A stretch of 38,312 bases of DNA from JAJYIV01 sp964616135 (GTDB lineage: Bacteria; Patescibacteriota; Patescibacteriia; UBA9934; GWF2-40-263): NCBI GenBank assembly GCA_964616135.1, contig CAZTTQ010000008.1, positions 1 to 38,312 on the forward strand, given 5' to 3'. Under the pieces are notes generated by a model, which ran no database searches, was not told the DNA's origin, and saw nothing but the letters and a program-made list of their open reading frames with translations. Each line of letters opens with the position of its first letter. The stretch's first letter is position 1. Of the stretch, positions 7,310 through 16,722 are shown in pieces. The position numbers were made by a program, and so were the translations under genes.

Positions 7310-8422
7310 TCATGCGGCGATAAACCCGCGCAATTCCTCCATTAAACGCAGGTAAAAGCGCAGGTTGTGGATGGTCGCCAGGCGCTGGCCGAGCGGTTCC
7401 CCAACGGAAAGCAGGTGGCGCAGATAGGCCCGGGAGGTCGTCGCGCACGTCTCACAGTCGCAATGCGGGTCGATTTTGCCCAGGTCCAGCGCTTCCCGTT
7501 CGGCGGCCGCGTTCAGCTTCCCGTAGAAGCCGGAACCGTCCGGATCCGCGGCAACCGCGGCCCAGTCCACCGTCTTCGGGTCCTGCTTCCACACGAACAG
7601 CGTGCCATGGCGCGCGTTGCGGGTCGGCAACACGCAGTCGAACATGTCGACGCCCTGGAACACGTTATGGACCACTTCTTCCGGCATGCCGCCGCCCATG
7701 AAGTAGCGCGGCTTGTCGGCCGGCAGCTGGTCCGTGATGTTTTTCACGATGCGGTACATGTCCGGGCGCGGTTCGCCGACGGACAGCCCGCCGATAGCGT
7801 AGCCGTCGAAGCCGATGTCCACCAGGCCCTTGGCCGAACGCGCGCGCAGGTCTTCGTGCGTGCCGCCCTGGACGATGCCGAACAACTTGGAACCGGGCGC
7901 GCTCTGGAACGCGTCCTTGCTGCGCTTCGCCCAACGGAGCGAACGCTCCATGGCCGCTTCAAAGCGCGAACGGGTGGACGTGCCGTCCGCGACGTCGTCA
8001 AATTGCATGACGATGTCGCTGCCGATGGCCGCCTGCATTTCCATGGAGCTCTCCGGCGTGATCTCTACCTTTGCCCCATCAATATGGGAATTGAACGTAA
8101 CGCCTTCTTCCGTCGTCTTGCTGATCTTCGCCAAGCTGAACACTTGGAAGCCACCGGAGTCGGTCAAAATCGGCTTGTCCCAGTTCATCAGCTTGTGGGA
8201 GCCGCCGAGTCGTTTCATCACGTCCAAGCCGGGGCGAAGAAGCAGGTGGTACGTGTTGTTCAAGATGATCTGCGCGCCCAATTTTCCCACGTCCGAAGAC
8301 GACAACGTCTTCACGCTGGCGCGCGTGGCAATAGGCATGAAGATCGGGGTTTCGACCACGCCGTGCGGGAGCGTCAGTTTCCCGCGGCGGGCCCTCCCTT
8401 TCGTTGCGAGGATTTCGAACAT
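7310..8422 (-). CDS. tgt: tRNA-guanine(34) transglycosylase
   Basis: 370 aa. Start taken at ATG 8422 (MFEILATKGRARRG); the frame runs far upstream without family similarity. The enzyme exchanges guanine-34 of GUN-anticodon tRNAs for preQ1 on the way to queuosine. The proton-acceptor Asp lies in LTDSGGFQVFSL (Asp about 88), the nucleophile in MFDCVLPTRNARHG (Asp about 262), and the zinc site is CDCETC plus His in ATIHNLRFY (about 321-326 and 352). All catalytic parts are present. No other queuosine genes lie in the window, so the base may be salvaged or made by genes elsewhere. A TTATCC box 10 nt before the ATG suggests a leaderless mRNA. Confidence 0.96.
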   Translation of the reverse strand: MFEILATKGRARRGKLTLPHGVVETPIFMPIATRASVKTLSSSDVGKLGAQIILNNTYHLLLRPGLDVMKRLGGSHKLMNWDKPILTDSGGFQVFSLAKISKTTEEGVTFNSHIDGAKVEITPESSMEMQAAIGSDIVMQFDDVADGTSTRSRFEAAMERSLRWAKRSKDAFQSAPGSKLFGIVQGGTHEDLRARSAKGLVDIGFDGYAIGGLSVGEPRPDMYRIVKNITDQLPADKPRYFMGGGMPEEVVHNVFQGVDMFDCVLPTRNARHGTLFVWKQDPKTVDWAAVAADPDGSGFYGKLNAAAEREALDLGKIDPHCDCETCATTSRAYLRHLLSVGEPLGQRLATIHNLRFYLRLMEELRGFIAA

Positions 8423-8432
8423 AACGGGGCGA

Positions 8433-8460
8433 GGATAACGTAAAAAACGATTCCTGTCGA
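8433..8460 (-). promoter_or_regulatory. Putative tgt promoter
   Basis: -35 TCGACA (8460-8455), 16-nt spacer, -10 TTATCC (8438-8433); the ATG follows 10 nt later. Confidence 0.5.
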
Positions 8461-8463
8461 GGG

Positions 8464-8492
8464 TTGACCGAACGGCGGAAACGTGGTACGGA
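8464..8492 (+). promoter_or_regulatory. Putative promoter of the 8531-9479 plus-strand pair
   Basis: -35 TTGACC (8464-8469), 17-nt spacer ending in TGG, -10-like TACGGA (8487-8492). The -35 is good and the -10 poor. It lies back to back with the tgt promoter. Confidence 0.4.
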
Positions 8493-8530
8493 CTGGCGGG
8501 TCGGAACGCCCCGCTTTCCGCGGAACCGAC

Positions 8531-9052
8531 ATGGAGTCTTCCCGCGTGACCTCTCGGATCCCGTTTCTCGCGTACGTCTGTGTCATGGCCGCCTGCGTCC
8601 ACGCCGTCCCGGCGCCCGCTCCCCCTCCGCCCGTCGCGGCGGCAGCCAAGGTGCCCGCGCACGCGCCCTCGTTCAACGAACGCCTGCACGACATCCACAC
8701 CGAACGCGAGAATTTCGCCCGGGCGTTGGAAGCGCTTGAAACCCAAGGACAATACCTGACGGATCCCACGGCGCTCGCGCGGACCGTCGAGGAACCCGGC
8801 GGACGCGCGCGGGCCGCAGTGGACGTCCAAGCACTCTCGGCATTCGCCCGCGACGTGCTGGCGCTGTCTGAGGGAATCATCGTCCGCCTGCGCGCGTTGC
8901 CGGCATCCCCGGAACGGCGCGTCTTCTTGGAAGAACTCCGCCCGCTCGTGCTGCGGCTCCGGTTCGCCATCGCCGCCATCGACGAGTCGGCGGAAACCCT
9001 GGGGCTGCCGCGCACGGTGCCGCAGGCTCCCCGGTCCCTGCTCCCCATCTGA
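8531..9052 (+). CDS. Predicted exported, helical protein of unknown function
   Basis: 173 aa from ATG 8531; a start at 8483 would add 16 residues without a signal-like N-terminus. A short basic N-terminus, a hydrophobic core (IPFLAYVCVMAAC) and a small-residue stretch (VHAVPAPAP) look like a signal peptide. MAAC is only a weak lipobox because Met occupies the -3 position. A Pro/Ala linker follows, then a charged helical region to the end (FNERLHDIHTERENFARALE and similar). No family is recognised. It runs against the direction of the housekeeping genes and is followed after 10 nt, with a strong Shine-Dalgarno, by a CxxC protein, so the two form an operon. Confidence 0.65.
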   Translation: MESSRVTSRIPFLAYVCVMAACVHAVPAPAPPPPVAAAAKVPAHAPSFNERLHDIHTERENFARALEALETQGQYLTDPTALARTVEEPGGRARAAVDVQALSAFARDVLALSEGIIVRLRALPASPERRVFLEELRPLVLRLRFAIAAIDESAETLGLPRTVPQAPRSLLPI

Positions 9053-9062
9053 AGGAGGCGCC

Positions 9063-9479
9063 ATGGCGGCGTGTAACAACTGCTACGGTCCAACCCACCA
9101 CCGGTTCTGGCAACTTACGTTCGGCTACCGGCCCGGACGGGAGCCGGAACGCGAACGGCAGGCGGGCTACTTCCCCGTCCAGCTCGCCGCATGTGACGCC
9201 TGCGTCGCACGCATTCCGGGAGTCGGCCGACGGTCGACGCACGGACGGCTCGGCGCCAAGACGGGACGCATCGTCTATATGGACCGCCTTGTCCACTCAA
9301 GCGGAAACGGCCGCTGGAGCCGCGACAGTACGGACCCCGTCCGCGGCAACCAGACCGTCTTCCTGTCCGTCACCACCGTCCGCCGGTTCCTTCCCGCGCT
9401 TCTCGCGCAGATGGAGGGACGGGACGCGGAACGCCTCCGGGACGCTCAGGCGAGACTCCGTGCCAAACAGCGTCGCTGA
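9063..9479 (+). CDS. Unrecognised protein with two CxxC pairs (probable zinc site)
   Basis: 138 aa. A very strong Shine-Dalgarno (AAGGAGG) precedes the ATG, unlike the minus-strand genes. Cysteine pairs CNNC (about 4-7, followed by YGPTHH) and CDAC (about 44-47) could make a treble-clef or zinc-ribbon site. A central part has VYMDRLVHSSGNGRW and DPVRGNQTVFLSVTTVRRF, with an Arg/Ala-rich C-terminal helix. No family is recognised. It is second in a two-gene plus-strand unit that ends in its own terminator. Confidence 0.65.
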   Translation: MAACNNCYGPTHHRFWQLTFGYRPGREPERERQAGYFPVQLAACDACVARIPGVGRRSTHGRLGAKTGRIVYMDRLVHSSGNGRWSRDSTDPVRGNQTVFLSVTTVRRFLPALLAQMEGRDAERLRDAQARLRAKQRR

Positions 9480-9486
9480 AACGTAA

Positions 9487-9527
9487 ACGGCCGCCTCCCA
9501 CACTTGGGAAGCGGCCGTATTTTTATT
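9487..9527 (+). terminator. Terminator of the 8531-9479 unit, shared sequence with 12110-12148
   Basis: ACGGCCGC / GCGGCCGT stem with inner TCCCA / TGGGA and loop CACT, followed by ATTTTTATT. The T-run contains the stop codon of the convergent ABC gene. About 40 nt including the upstream TGA stop are nearly identical to the terminator at 12110-12148. Confidence 0.85.
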
Positions 9528-11280
9528 CCTGAATATAACCGCCGCTCTGCAGGTTCCACAGGTGCTTGTACGTGCCGCCGCGCTTGAGGAGCGCGTCGTG
9601 GGTGCCTTGCGCGGCCACTCCCCCGTTCTCAATCACGACGATGCGGTCCATCTGCATGATGGTCGACAGGCGGTGCGCAATGACAACGACGGTCTTGTCC
9701 GCCATCAATTCGTGCAACGCCTTTTGGATGAGCGACTCGGACTCCGAGTCAAGGGCCGACGTCGCCTCGTCCAAGAGCAGGATCGGCGTATCCGCCAGGA
9801 TGGCGCGCGCCAGGGCGACGCGCTGCTTTTCCCCGCCGGACAGTTTCACGCCGCGTTCGCCGACGGGCGTATGGTACCCGTCCGCCAGGCGCGTGATGAA
9901 GTCATGGCAATACGCTTTTTTGGCGGCCGCGACCACTTCCTTTTCCGTCGCGGACGGCCGCGCGTACCGGATGTTCTCCAGGACGGACCGGTGGAACAGC
10001 GCCGGATCCTGCGGCACGAGGGACAGCTGTCGGCGCAGGCTTTCCTGCGTGACGGCGGCGACGTCTTGCCCGTCAATCTCGATCGTTCCTTTCTTTGGGT
10101 CGTAGAAACGGTACAGGAGTTTGACCACCGTGCTCTTGCCGGCGCCCGACGGGCCAACGAAGGCGACCTTCTCCCCCGGGCGGATCTGCAGGCTGAAATC
10201 CTTCAGGATCGAACGGCCGTTTTTGTAGGCGAACGACACGCCATGGAACCGGATATCTCCGCGAACGACCCGCAACGGCTTCGCCCCGGGCGCATCCACC
10301 ACATCCGGCTGGTCCGCCGCCATGCCGGCGATGTCCGCCGCGTTTGCAAAGATGCGCGGAATGCGGCGGAACGTGCGGCCGAGGTCCGACAGGAACCGGT
10401 ACAGCATGGTGACGAACCCCTGGACCAGGATGAAGTCGCCGAGCGTGAACGTTCCCTTTGTCCACCCGTACAGCACGTAGCCGACGAGGCCGATCTCCAG
10501 GAGCGTGAAGAAGAACGACTGCAGGCCCCAGTACAAGTCTTCCTTGAGCCAGGCGGCGCGTTCCTTTTTGACGAACGCCTCCACGGCGCGGCGCAACCCG
10601 GTCTGTTCCCGCACCTCCGCGGCGAAGGTCTTTACGGTCAGCGCGTTCCCCACCGCGTCCGCGACGCGGCCGCTGACGACCGCTTCCGCCGCGGCCGTGT
10701 CCCGCCGGACCTCCGCCTGCTTTTTGGCCAAGTGCCACTGGACCCAGACAAGCGAGACCGTCCATCCCGCAAAAATGGCGGCCAACACCCACGACCGGTA
10801 CAAGAGACTGACAAAACTGACCGAGATGGCGAGCACGGTCGGCAGGATGTTGTAGAGCCCGACGTTGAACAGTTCGTTGAACGATTCCGCGAAGCGTTCC
10901 ACGTACCGGACGACGCTGCCGGACGCCGTATCGGCAAAGTACGAGGCGGGACGCGTGAAGATGCGCTCGAACGCGAACCGCTTCACCCCGCTTTCCACCA
11001 TCCGCGGCTCAAACGCCCGCGCGATGAGGCTGGAGACGCGCCACAGGAACCAGTCCGCGAACGACAAGGCGGAGAAGATGGCGAACGGCACGGCGACGGT
11101 TCCCCAAGTGGCCGGGCCTTCCGACAACCGGTCGATGATCAGCTTTCCTCCCCAGGGCAGCACCATTTCCGCGCCGTACGCGGCGGCGCTGACGACGCCC
11201 AAAAACGCAATCCACCCGCGGTAGGGTTTTGCCAACCGCAGGAAGACGGCAAACACGTTCCTCCATTCCCCCTTCTGCAT
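9523..11280 (-). CDS. ABC exporter, fused membrane and ATPase domains (ABCB/MsbA type)
   Basis: 585 aa half-transporter that would work as a dimer. Six membrane helices occupy about residues 20-310, then a nucleotide-binding domain: Walker A GPSGAGKST (about 376-384), Q-loop VPQDP (about 422-426), signature LSGGEKQR (about 480-487), Walker B ILLLDEATSALD (about 500-511) and H-loop IAHRLS. All catalytic motifs are intact. Substrate cannot be read from sequence; lipid-linked or peptide export is typical of the family. It is monocistronic, with a TATACT box 9 nt before the ATG and a convergent terminator at its 3' end. Confidence 0.93.
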   Translation of the reverse strand: MQKGEWRNVFAVFLRLAKPYRGWIAFLGVVSAAAYGAEMVLPWGGKLIIDRLSEGPATWGTVAVPFAIFSALSFADWFLWRVSSLIARAFEPRMVESGVKRFAFERIFTRPASYFADTASGSVVRYVERFAESFNELFNVGLYNILPTVLAISVSFVSLLYRSWVLAAIFAGWTVSLVWVQWHLAKKQAEVRRDTAAAEAVVSGRVADAVGNALTVKTFAAEVREQTGLRRAVEAFVKKERAAWLKEDLYWGLQSFFFTLLEIGLVGYVLYGWTKGTFTLGDFILVQGFVTMLYRFLSDLGRTFRRIPRIFANAADIAGMAADQPDVVDAPGAKPLRVVRGDIRFHGVSFAYKNGRSILKDFSLQIRPGEKVAFVGPSGAGKSTVVKLLYRFYDPKKGTIEIDGQDVAAVTQESLRRQLSLVPQDPALFHRSVLENIRYARPSATEKEVVAAAKKAYCHDFITRLADGYHTPVGERGVKLSGGEKQRVALARAILADTPILLLDEATSALDSESESLIQKALHELMADKTVVVIAHRLSTIMQMDRIVVIENGGVAAQGTHDALLKRGGTYKHLWNLQSGGYIQE

Positions 11281-11289
11281 AACGGAGAC

Positions 11290-11298
11290 AGTATATCA
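11290..11298 (-). promoter_or_regulatory. Extended -10 promoter of the ABC exporter gene
   Basis: TGA-TATACT on the minus strand (TATACT at 11295-11290), 9 nt before the ATG. No good -35 is visible. The spacing predicts a leaderless transcript. Confidence 0.6.
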
Positions 11299-11301
11299 CG
11301 A

Positions 11302-11330
11302 TTGACGCGGGCGATTCCGCATGATAGGTT
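11302..11330 (+). promoter_or_regulatory. Putative promoter of the 11377-12102 gene
   Basis: -35 TTGACG (11302-11307), 17-nt spacer, -10 TAGGTT (11325-11330), divergent from the ABC exporter promoter. Confidence 0.45.
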
Positions 11331-11376
11331 CATGCCTCATCACGGAGCCAAGAACCGCGATGGGAAAGGATAGCGA

Positions 11377-12102
11377 ATGGAAGACGAACTGGGCGAAGAC
11401 ACGATGAACAGCACCGGACTGGAACGGGCGATACGCACCGAGGAGATCCTCGTGCGCGCCCTACGGAACGCCGGTTTGCGCGCGGAACGGTTCCGTACGC
11501 TGGACCGGAAGTGGAAAGTCGACATCCTGGTCGAAGGCGAAGAGGGCGGGTCCGACGCGCATCCGCGCGCCGAGATCCAGGTCACCCTGGACTTCGACAA
11601 CCGCGAAAAGATGCAGAGGCACCTGGTTGCCCCGGCATTCACGCGGAGCGAGCCCGTCCTGCGGCTGTACGTCGAACTGTGGAGCGCGGACTTCGTGCGG
11701 AACGCTACCCTGGCAATCAAGGCGGCCCTGAAGGGCGCGGCCGGCCAGAAGCAGCCGAAGGCGCAATTCGTGCGCATCGGTCCTCACGGGCGGTCCTTGG
11801 TCCGCGACCTGGCTTCCCAGCACGCGGGCCTAAGCAACCTCTGTTCGCCCGCGCACCCGGAACGGACGAAGGGGCGGATCACGGCGATCAGCCGCAACGA
11901 GATCCGCGTCCTGTCGCAGAAGGGGGCCGAGGTCACCATTCCCCTGCGATGCCTGCTGGACCAAACGCGCTGGCAACTGCGTGTCTACGCGGACCGGGGA
12001 GAGCTACCGAGCCCGGAAAACCGGGGCATCAGCTTCCTCCCGGGCCAACTGGACGAAAGCGGATTCCCGGTCTTCTGCGCGTTCTCCGCGTCCCTGCCGT
12101 GA
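11377..12102 (+). CDS. Unrecognised soluble protein in a self-contained plus-strand unit
   Basis: 241 aa. Start ATG 11377 is preceded by AAAGGAT, a usable Shine-Dalgarno. The N-terminal part (LERAIRTEEILVRALRNAGL...WKVDILVE) and following strands (AEIQVTLDFDNREKMQRHL) have an alternating helix/strand pattern that faintly resembles small nuclease-like folds, but no catalytic triad can be assigned. The C-terminal half includes KGRITAISRNEIRVLSQKGAEVTIPL, which looks like a small beta-barrel (SH3-like) segment. No membrane segment or signal peptide. It has its own promoter and terminator and faces the heat-shock operon. Function unknown. Confidence 0.6.
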   Translation: MEDELGEDTMNSTGLERAIRTEEILVRALRNAGLRAERFRTLDRKWKVDILVEGEEGGSDAHPRAEIQVTLDFDNREKMQRHLVAPAFTRSEPVLRLYVELWSADFVRNATLAIKAALKGAAGQKQPKAQFVRIGPHGRSLVRDLASQHAGLSNLCSPAHPERTKGRITAISRNEIRVLSQKGAEVTIPLRCLLDQTRWQLRVYADRGELPSPENRGISFLPGQLDESGFPVFCAFSASLP

Positions 12103-12109
12103 AACGCAA

Positions 12110-12148
12110 ACGGCCGCCTCCCACACTCGGGAAGCGGCCGCTTTTTTA
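12110..12148 (+). terminator. Terminator of the 11377-12102 unit
   Basis: CGGCCGC / GCGGCCG stem with inner TCCC / GGGA, then CTTTTTTATT; the T-run overlaps the dnaJ stop codon (12146-12148). Near-duplicate of the terminator at 9487-9527, including the preceding TGAAACG and A-rich bases. Confidence 0.85.
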
Positions 12149-13219
12149 TTTCTCCTTCAAGTCCAGCTTCTGCAGCAACTCGCGCTGCTCGCGCGTCACG
12201 TTCTTGGGCGTGACCACGGTCACCGTGACGATCTGGTCGCCGCGGCCGCCGCGGTACGGGACACCCTTGCCGCGCAGGCGGAACTCCGCGCCGCTTTGGG
12301 TGCCGGCCGGGATCTTCAACTCGACCTTCCCGTCCATGGTTTCAACGTCGATCTCGCACCCCAGGGCCGCCTGGGTGAAGCCGATCTTGGCGGACGAATG
12401 GAGGTCTTCCCCGTCGCGGGCGAAGCGCGGGTCCGGGTCCACGTGCACGCGCACGATGAGGTCGCCCGCCTGCCCGCCGCGGACCGCCTCGCCGCCGCCG
12501 CGCACGCGGTAGGCCATGCCGTCGTCGGTGCCGGCCGGGATCTGCACCGTCACCGTCACCTTGCGGCGCGCGACGCCGGTGCCGTCGCATTCGCGGCACG
12601 GGGTTTCGGGAATCTCCCCTTCCCCGTCGCAGACGCCGCAGCTGACCTTGGTCTGGATGGTGCCGAGGATCGTGCGCTGCGACTGGACTTTGACGCCCTT
12701 GCCGCCGCATTCGGCGCACGTCTTCATCTTGCTGCCCGGCTCCGCGGCCAATCCGCCGCACCGCGCGCACGTGGACGGCTTGTTCACCGTCACGTCGCGC
12801 GACACGCCGAAGATCGCGTCGCGGAACGACAGGTCCACGTCCACCTGGATGTCGTCGCCCCGCTGCGGGCGGCGGCCGCCGCCCCCGCCGAACATGCCGC
12901 CGAAGATGTCGCCCAGGTCTTCAAAGCCGCCGCCTTGGAACCCGGAGAAATCGAATCCGCCGCCGAAGGGATTCCCTCCCCCGAACGGATTGCCGCCGCC
13001 GGAGCCGTCGAACGCGGCGGACCCGAACTGGTCGTACTGCGCGCGCTTTTGCGCGTCGCCCAGCACCTGGTACGCCTCGTTGATCTCCTTGAACTTCTCG
13101 GCGTCGCCGCCGGGTTTGTCCGGGTGGTGCTTGTGCGCCAACGTACGGAAGGCCTTTTTCAGGTCTTCCGCCGAAGCGGTTTTCTCCACGCCCAGAATTT
13201 TGTAGTAGTCCTTGGCCAC
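12146..13219 (-). CDS. dnaJ: Hsp40 co-chaperone DnaJ
   Basis: 357 aa, GTG start at 13219. J domain at about 1-70 with HPD (about 32-34) that stimulates DnaK ATPase. A Gly/Phe-rich linker (about 75-115) contains repeated NPFGGG and FGGMFGGGGG. The zinc-binding domain (about 130-200) has CARCGG, CAECGGKG, CGVCDGEG and CRECDGTG, and is followed by the two C-terminal beta-barrel domains. All features of a type I DnaJ are present. It is the last gene of the hrcA operon, 6 nt after a small membrane protein, and ends at a bidirectional-looking terminator. Confidence 0.96.
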   Translation of the reverse strand: MAKDYYKILGVEKTASAEDLKKAFRTLAHKHHPDKPGGDAEKFKEINEAYQVLGDAQKRAQYDQFGSAAFDGSGGGNPFGGGNPFGGGFDFSGFQGGGFEDLGDIFGGMFGGGGGRRPQRGDDIQVDVDLSFRDAIFGVSRDVTVNKPSTCARCGGLAAEPGSKMKTCAECGGKGVKVQSQRTILGTIQTKVSCGVCDGEGEIPETPCRECDGTGVARRKVTVTVQIPAGTDDGMAYRVRGGGEAVRGGQAGDLIVRVHVDPDPRFARDGEDLHSSAKIGFTQAALGCEIDVETMDGKVELKIPAGTQSGAEFRLRGKGVPYRGGRGDQIVTVTVVTPKNVTREQRELLQKLDLKEK

Positions 13220-13225
13220 AACGGA

Positions 13226-13450
13226 TTAGTGTTTGTCCCCGCCGAAGAACGCGGTCACGGACATGCCGAGCAACACCATGGCGAACACGACGACGATCGC
13301 GATGGTGAACGGCTGGAGCTTAAGAAACGCGTACCACCCGTGCACCTGGCCGTTGCAATGGTCCGGCGGAGGCGATACCAACACCTGCGCGCAGCCCTGC
13401 GAACGCTCGATATATTCCAACAAGTGGTCCTCCAGGGTGATCGGGGTCAT
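13226..13450 (-). CDS. Small single-pass membrane protein in the dnaK-dnaJ interval
   Basis: 74 aa. An N-terminal hydrophilic part contains two Cys (SQGCAQ and DHCNGQ) and ends in a Trp/Tyr-rich segment; one strong membrane helix (about FTIAIVVVFAMVLLGMSVTAFF, residues 48-69) is followed by GGDKH. No family is recognised. It starts 6 nt beyond the end of the GIY-YIG element and stops 6 nt before dnaJ, so it was probably directly between dnaK and dnaJ before the element inserted. Confidence 0.65.
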   Translation of the reverse strand: MTPITLEDHLLEYIERSQGCAQVLVSPPPDHCNGQVHGWYAFLKLQPFTIAIVVVFAMVLLGMSVTAFFGGDKH

Positions 13451-13456
13451 ATAATT

Positions 13457-13828
13457 CTCGTCATTGCGAGAAGGCCGCAGGCCGACGAAGCAATCCTCTC
13501 AGATTGTCTCAAATAGATCGGCCCACGTTGGATTATGTTTGTTCACGAGCGCGATTTTCTTCGCGCGCGAACCGCCTTTCAACTGCTTCTCCCGTGCAAT
13601 CGCGTCCATCGCAGTCGGATATGGTTCGGCATGGACCAAGATGGTCGCATTATACTTCGCCGTAAATCCTTCCTGCAGTTTATTCTTATGTTCAAACGTG
13701 CGACGAGCGATATCGTTTGTCACGCCAACGTACAAGACCGTGTGTCCTGGATTTGTAAGAAGGTAAACCCAGTACGCTCGTTCCATAAGAAAGGATTGCT
13801 TCGGCCCTTCGGACCTCGCAATGACGAG
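13457..13828. mobile_element. 372-bp GIY-YIG element with perfect 14-bp terminal inverted repeats
   Basis: Left end CTCGTCATTGCGAG (13457-13470) and right end CTCGCAATGACGAG (13815-13828) are perfect inverted copies. Inside each end lies a second inverted motif, GAAGCAATC (13487-13495) and GATTGCTTC (13794-13802). The GIY-YIG gene starts 8 nt and stops 4 nt from these inner motifs, so the ORF fills the palindrome. The element occupies almost exactly the space between the dnaK stop (13831) and the next gene (13450). An 83-bp version without ORF lies at 16723-16805. No clear target-site duplication was seen. Confidence 0.7.
13499..13786 (-). CDS. Small GIY-YIG endonuclease-like protein
   Basis: 95 aa, a single GIY-YIG domain of the YhbQ/UvrC-N type. 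The two motif strands appear as YWVYLLTN (VYL) and LYVGVTNDIARR (YVG, with catalytic Arg in the following helix); FEHK and ATILVHAEPYPT continue the fold, and the metal-binding Glu is probably in AIAREKQLKG. Such domains cut or nick DNA. The gene lies inside a palindromic repeat and is co-directional with the dnaK operon, so it will be transcribed with it. Its base composition is lower in GC than dnaK. It may mobilise or maintain the repeat family; that role is inference. Confidence 0.85.
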   Translation of the reverse strand: MERAYWVYLLTNPGHTVLYVGVTNDIARRTFEHKNKLQEGFTAKYNATILVHAEPYPTAMDAIAREKQLKGGSRAKKIALVNKHNPTWADLFETI

Positions 13829-13830
13829 GG

Positions 13831-15705
<1,875 letters not shown>

Positions 15706-15726
15706 ACGAGTTCAGAGAAGTTCAGA

Positions 15727-15912
15727 TTAGAAACCAGTGGTCCACACGAGGCCGATCACCAGCGAAATGACGAGGAAGAGGACGGCTGCGATGATGGGGT
15801 GCTTCACGAGGCGGGAGGAGATAAAGCTCCAGACGCTCATGACGGCATTCCAGATGATGTCGCGGATGATCCATTCCAGCGCGTTCTTGATCGCATCGAT
15901 GATGAAGCCCAT
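15727..15912 (-). CDS. 61-aa membrane protein between grpE and dnaK
   Basis: A short amphipathic N-terminus (MGFIIDAIKNALEWIIRD) is followed by a Trp-containing helix and one strong membrane segment (IIAAVLFLVISLVIGLVW). It starts 3 nt after the stop of the HNH-like gene and ends 21 nt before dnaK. No family is recognised. Position in the CIRCE operon implies heat-shock co-expression. Confidence 0.6.
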   Translation of the reverse strand: MGFIIDAIKNALEWIIRDIIWNAVMSVWSFISSRLVKHPIIAAVLFLVISLVIGLVWTTGF

Positions 15913-15915
15913 AGG

Positions 15916-16254
15916 TTAGTTCAAATGATTGCAAGCATGGTGCACCACCTTCACGTTCCCTTCGACGAATCCCTTGGGAGCGTAGAGGCGGTCCATTTCG
16001 GCGCCTTCAAATGGGAGGTCCTGGCTGCACACGGCGCACTTATATTCCTGTTTGATCCACGTCGCCTTTTTGAGGCGCTGGCGGGCGAGCGGCGTGCCGC
16101 GTTCGTCGTACATGAGCCCCTTGTACATCTGCCGGCGGAAGTTGAAGAGCAGGTCGTCGTCGCCGTTGGACAGAGCGAGCAGGTCCGCCTTGAGGCGGGC
16201 AAAAAGCTCGTCGGCCTGCTTCATCTGCTCGGGCGTGAGTTTCGGGGTGATCAT
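15916..16254 (-). CDS. HNH-like zinc-binding protein in the heat-shock operon
   Basis: 112 aa. A helical N-terminal half (LTPEQMKQADELFARLKADL) is followed by a treble-clef-like part: CAVC (about 73-76) and HHACNH near the C-terminus, spaced like the zinc ligands of HNH proteins. Where an HNH nuclease has a DH catalytic pair, this protein has MDRLYAPKGF, so the catalytic His appears absent. It may therefore bind nucleic acid or protein without cutting. Start lies 2 nt after the grpE stop, so it belongs to the operon. Function is not known. Confidence 0.7.
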   Translation of the reverse strand: MITPKLTPEQMKQADELFARLKADLLALSNGDDDLLFNFRRQMYKGLMYDERGTPLARQRLKKATWIKQEYKCAVCSQDLPFEGAEMDRLYAPKGFVEGNVKVVHHACNHLN

Positions 16255-16256
16255 AG

Positions 16257-16709
16257 TTACTTACTCACCACGACACTGGCGCTGCGAACGATGCGTTCGC
16301 CCATCTTCCAACCACGGCGGACGACTTCGGCAATTTTGTCGCCTTCGCCCTTGGCCGCTTCATGCAGGTTCGGGTCAAACGTCTCCCCAACGGTGCCGAA
16401 GGGTTCCAGCCCCATTTCCTTCAGGGCGTTTTCCATCTGCGTGCGGATGAAGAGAATGCCGTTCACCCAGCCCTTGAGCTTCGCATCCAAGCCTTCCGGC
16501 ACGTGCTTGGTGGCCTGGTCGAAGTTGTCCAAAACGGCAAGGAAGCGTTCGGCCGCGTCCTGCTGCGCGTACCGGCGAATGTCCGCGCGTTCCTTGTTCA
16601 AATCCTTTTTCAAGTTGTCGTAGTCCGCCAAGGCGCGCTTCCAGCCGACCATCGCCTCGTCGCACTTCGCTTGGAGGTCGACGGGCGGTTGGGGAATTTC
16701 ATCGGGCAT
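16257..16709 (-). CDS. grpE: Nucleotide exchange factor GrpE
   Basis: 150 aa. A long N-terminal helix (KRALADYDNLKKDLNKERADIRR) makes the dimer stalk, and the C-terminal beta-wing carries the family pattern GLEPFGTVGETFDPNLHEA and EVVRRGWKMGERIVRSASVVV. It releases ADP from DnaK. Slightly shorter than typical (170-200 aa) through a reduced N-terminal tail. An 83-bp palindromic repeat separates it from hrcA. Confidence 0.95.
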   Translation of the reverse strand: MPDEIPQPPVDLQAKCDEAMVGWKRALADYDNLKKDLNKERADIRRYAQQDAAERFLAVLDNFDQATKHVPEGLDAKLKGWVNGILFIRTQMENALKEMGLEPFGTVGETFDPNLHEAAKGEGDKIAEVVRRGWKMGERIVRSASVVVSK

Positions 16710-16722
16710 AGGATTTACATTC

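Noticed and set aside
9562..11373. 603-codon plus-strand frame opposite the ABC exporter
   Set aside because: Antisense shadow of a gene with intact Walker and signature motifs; composition is dominated by Arg, Asp and His, as in other shadows.
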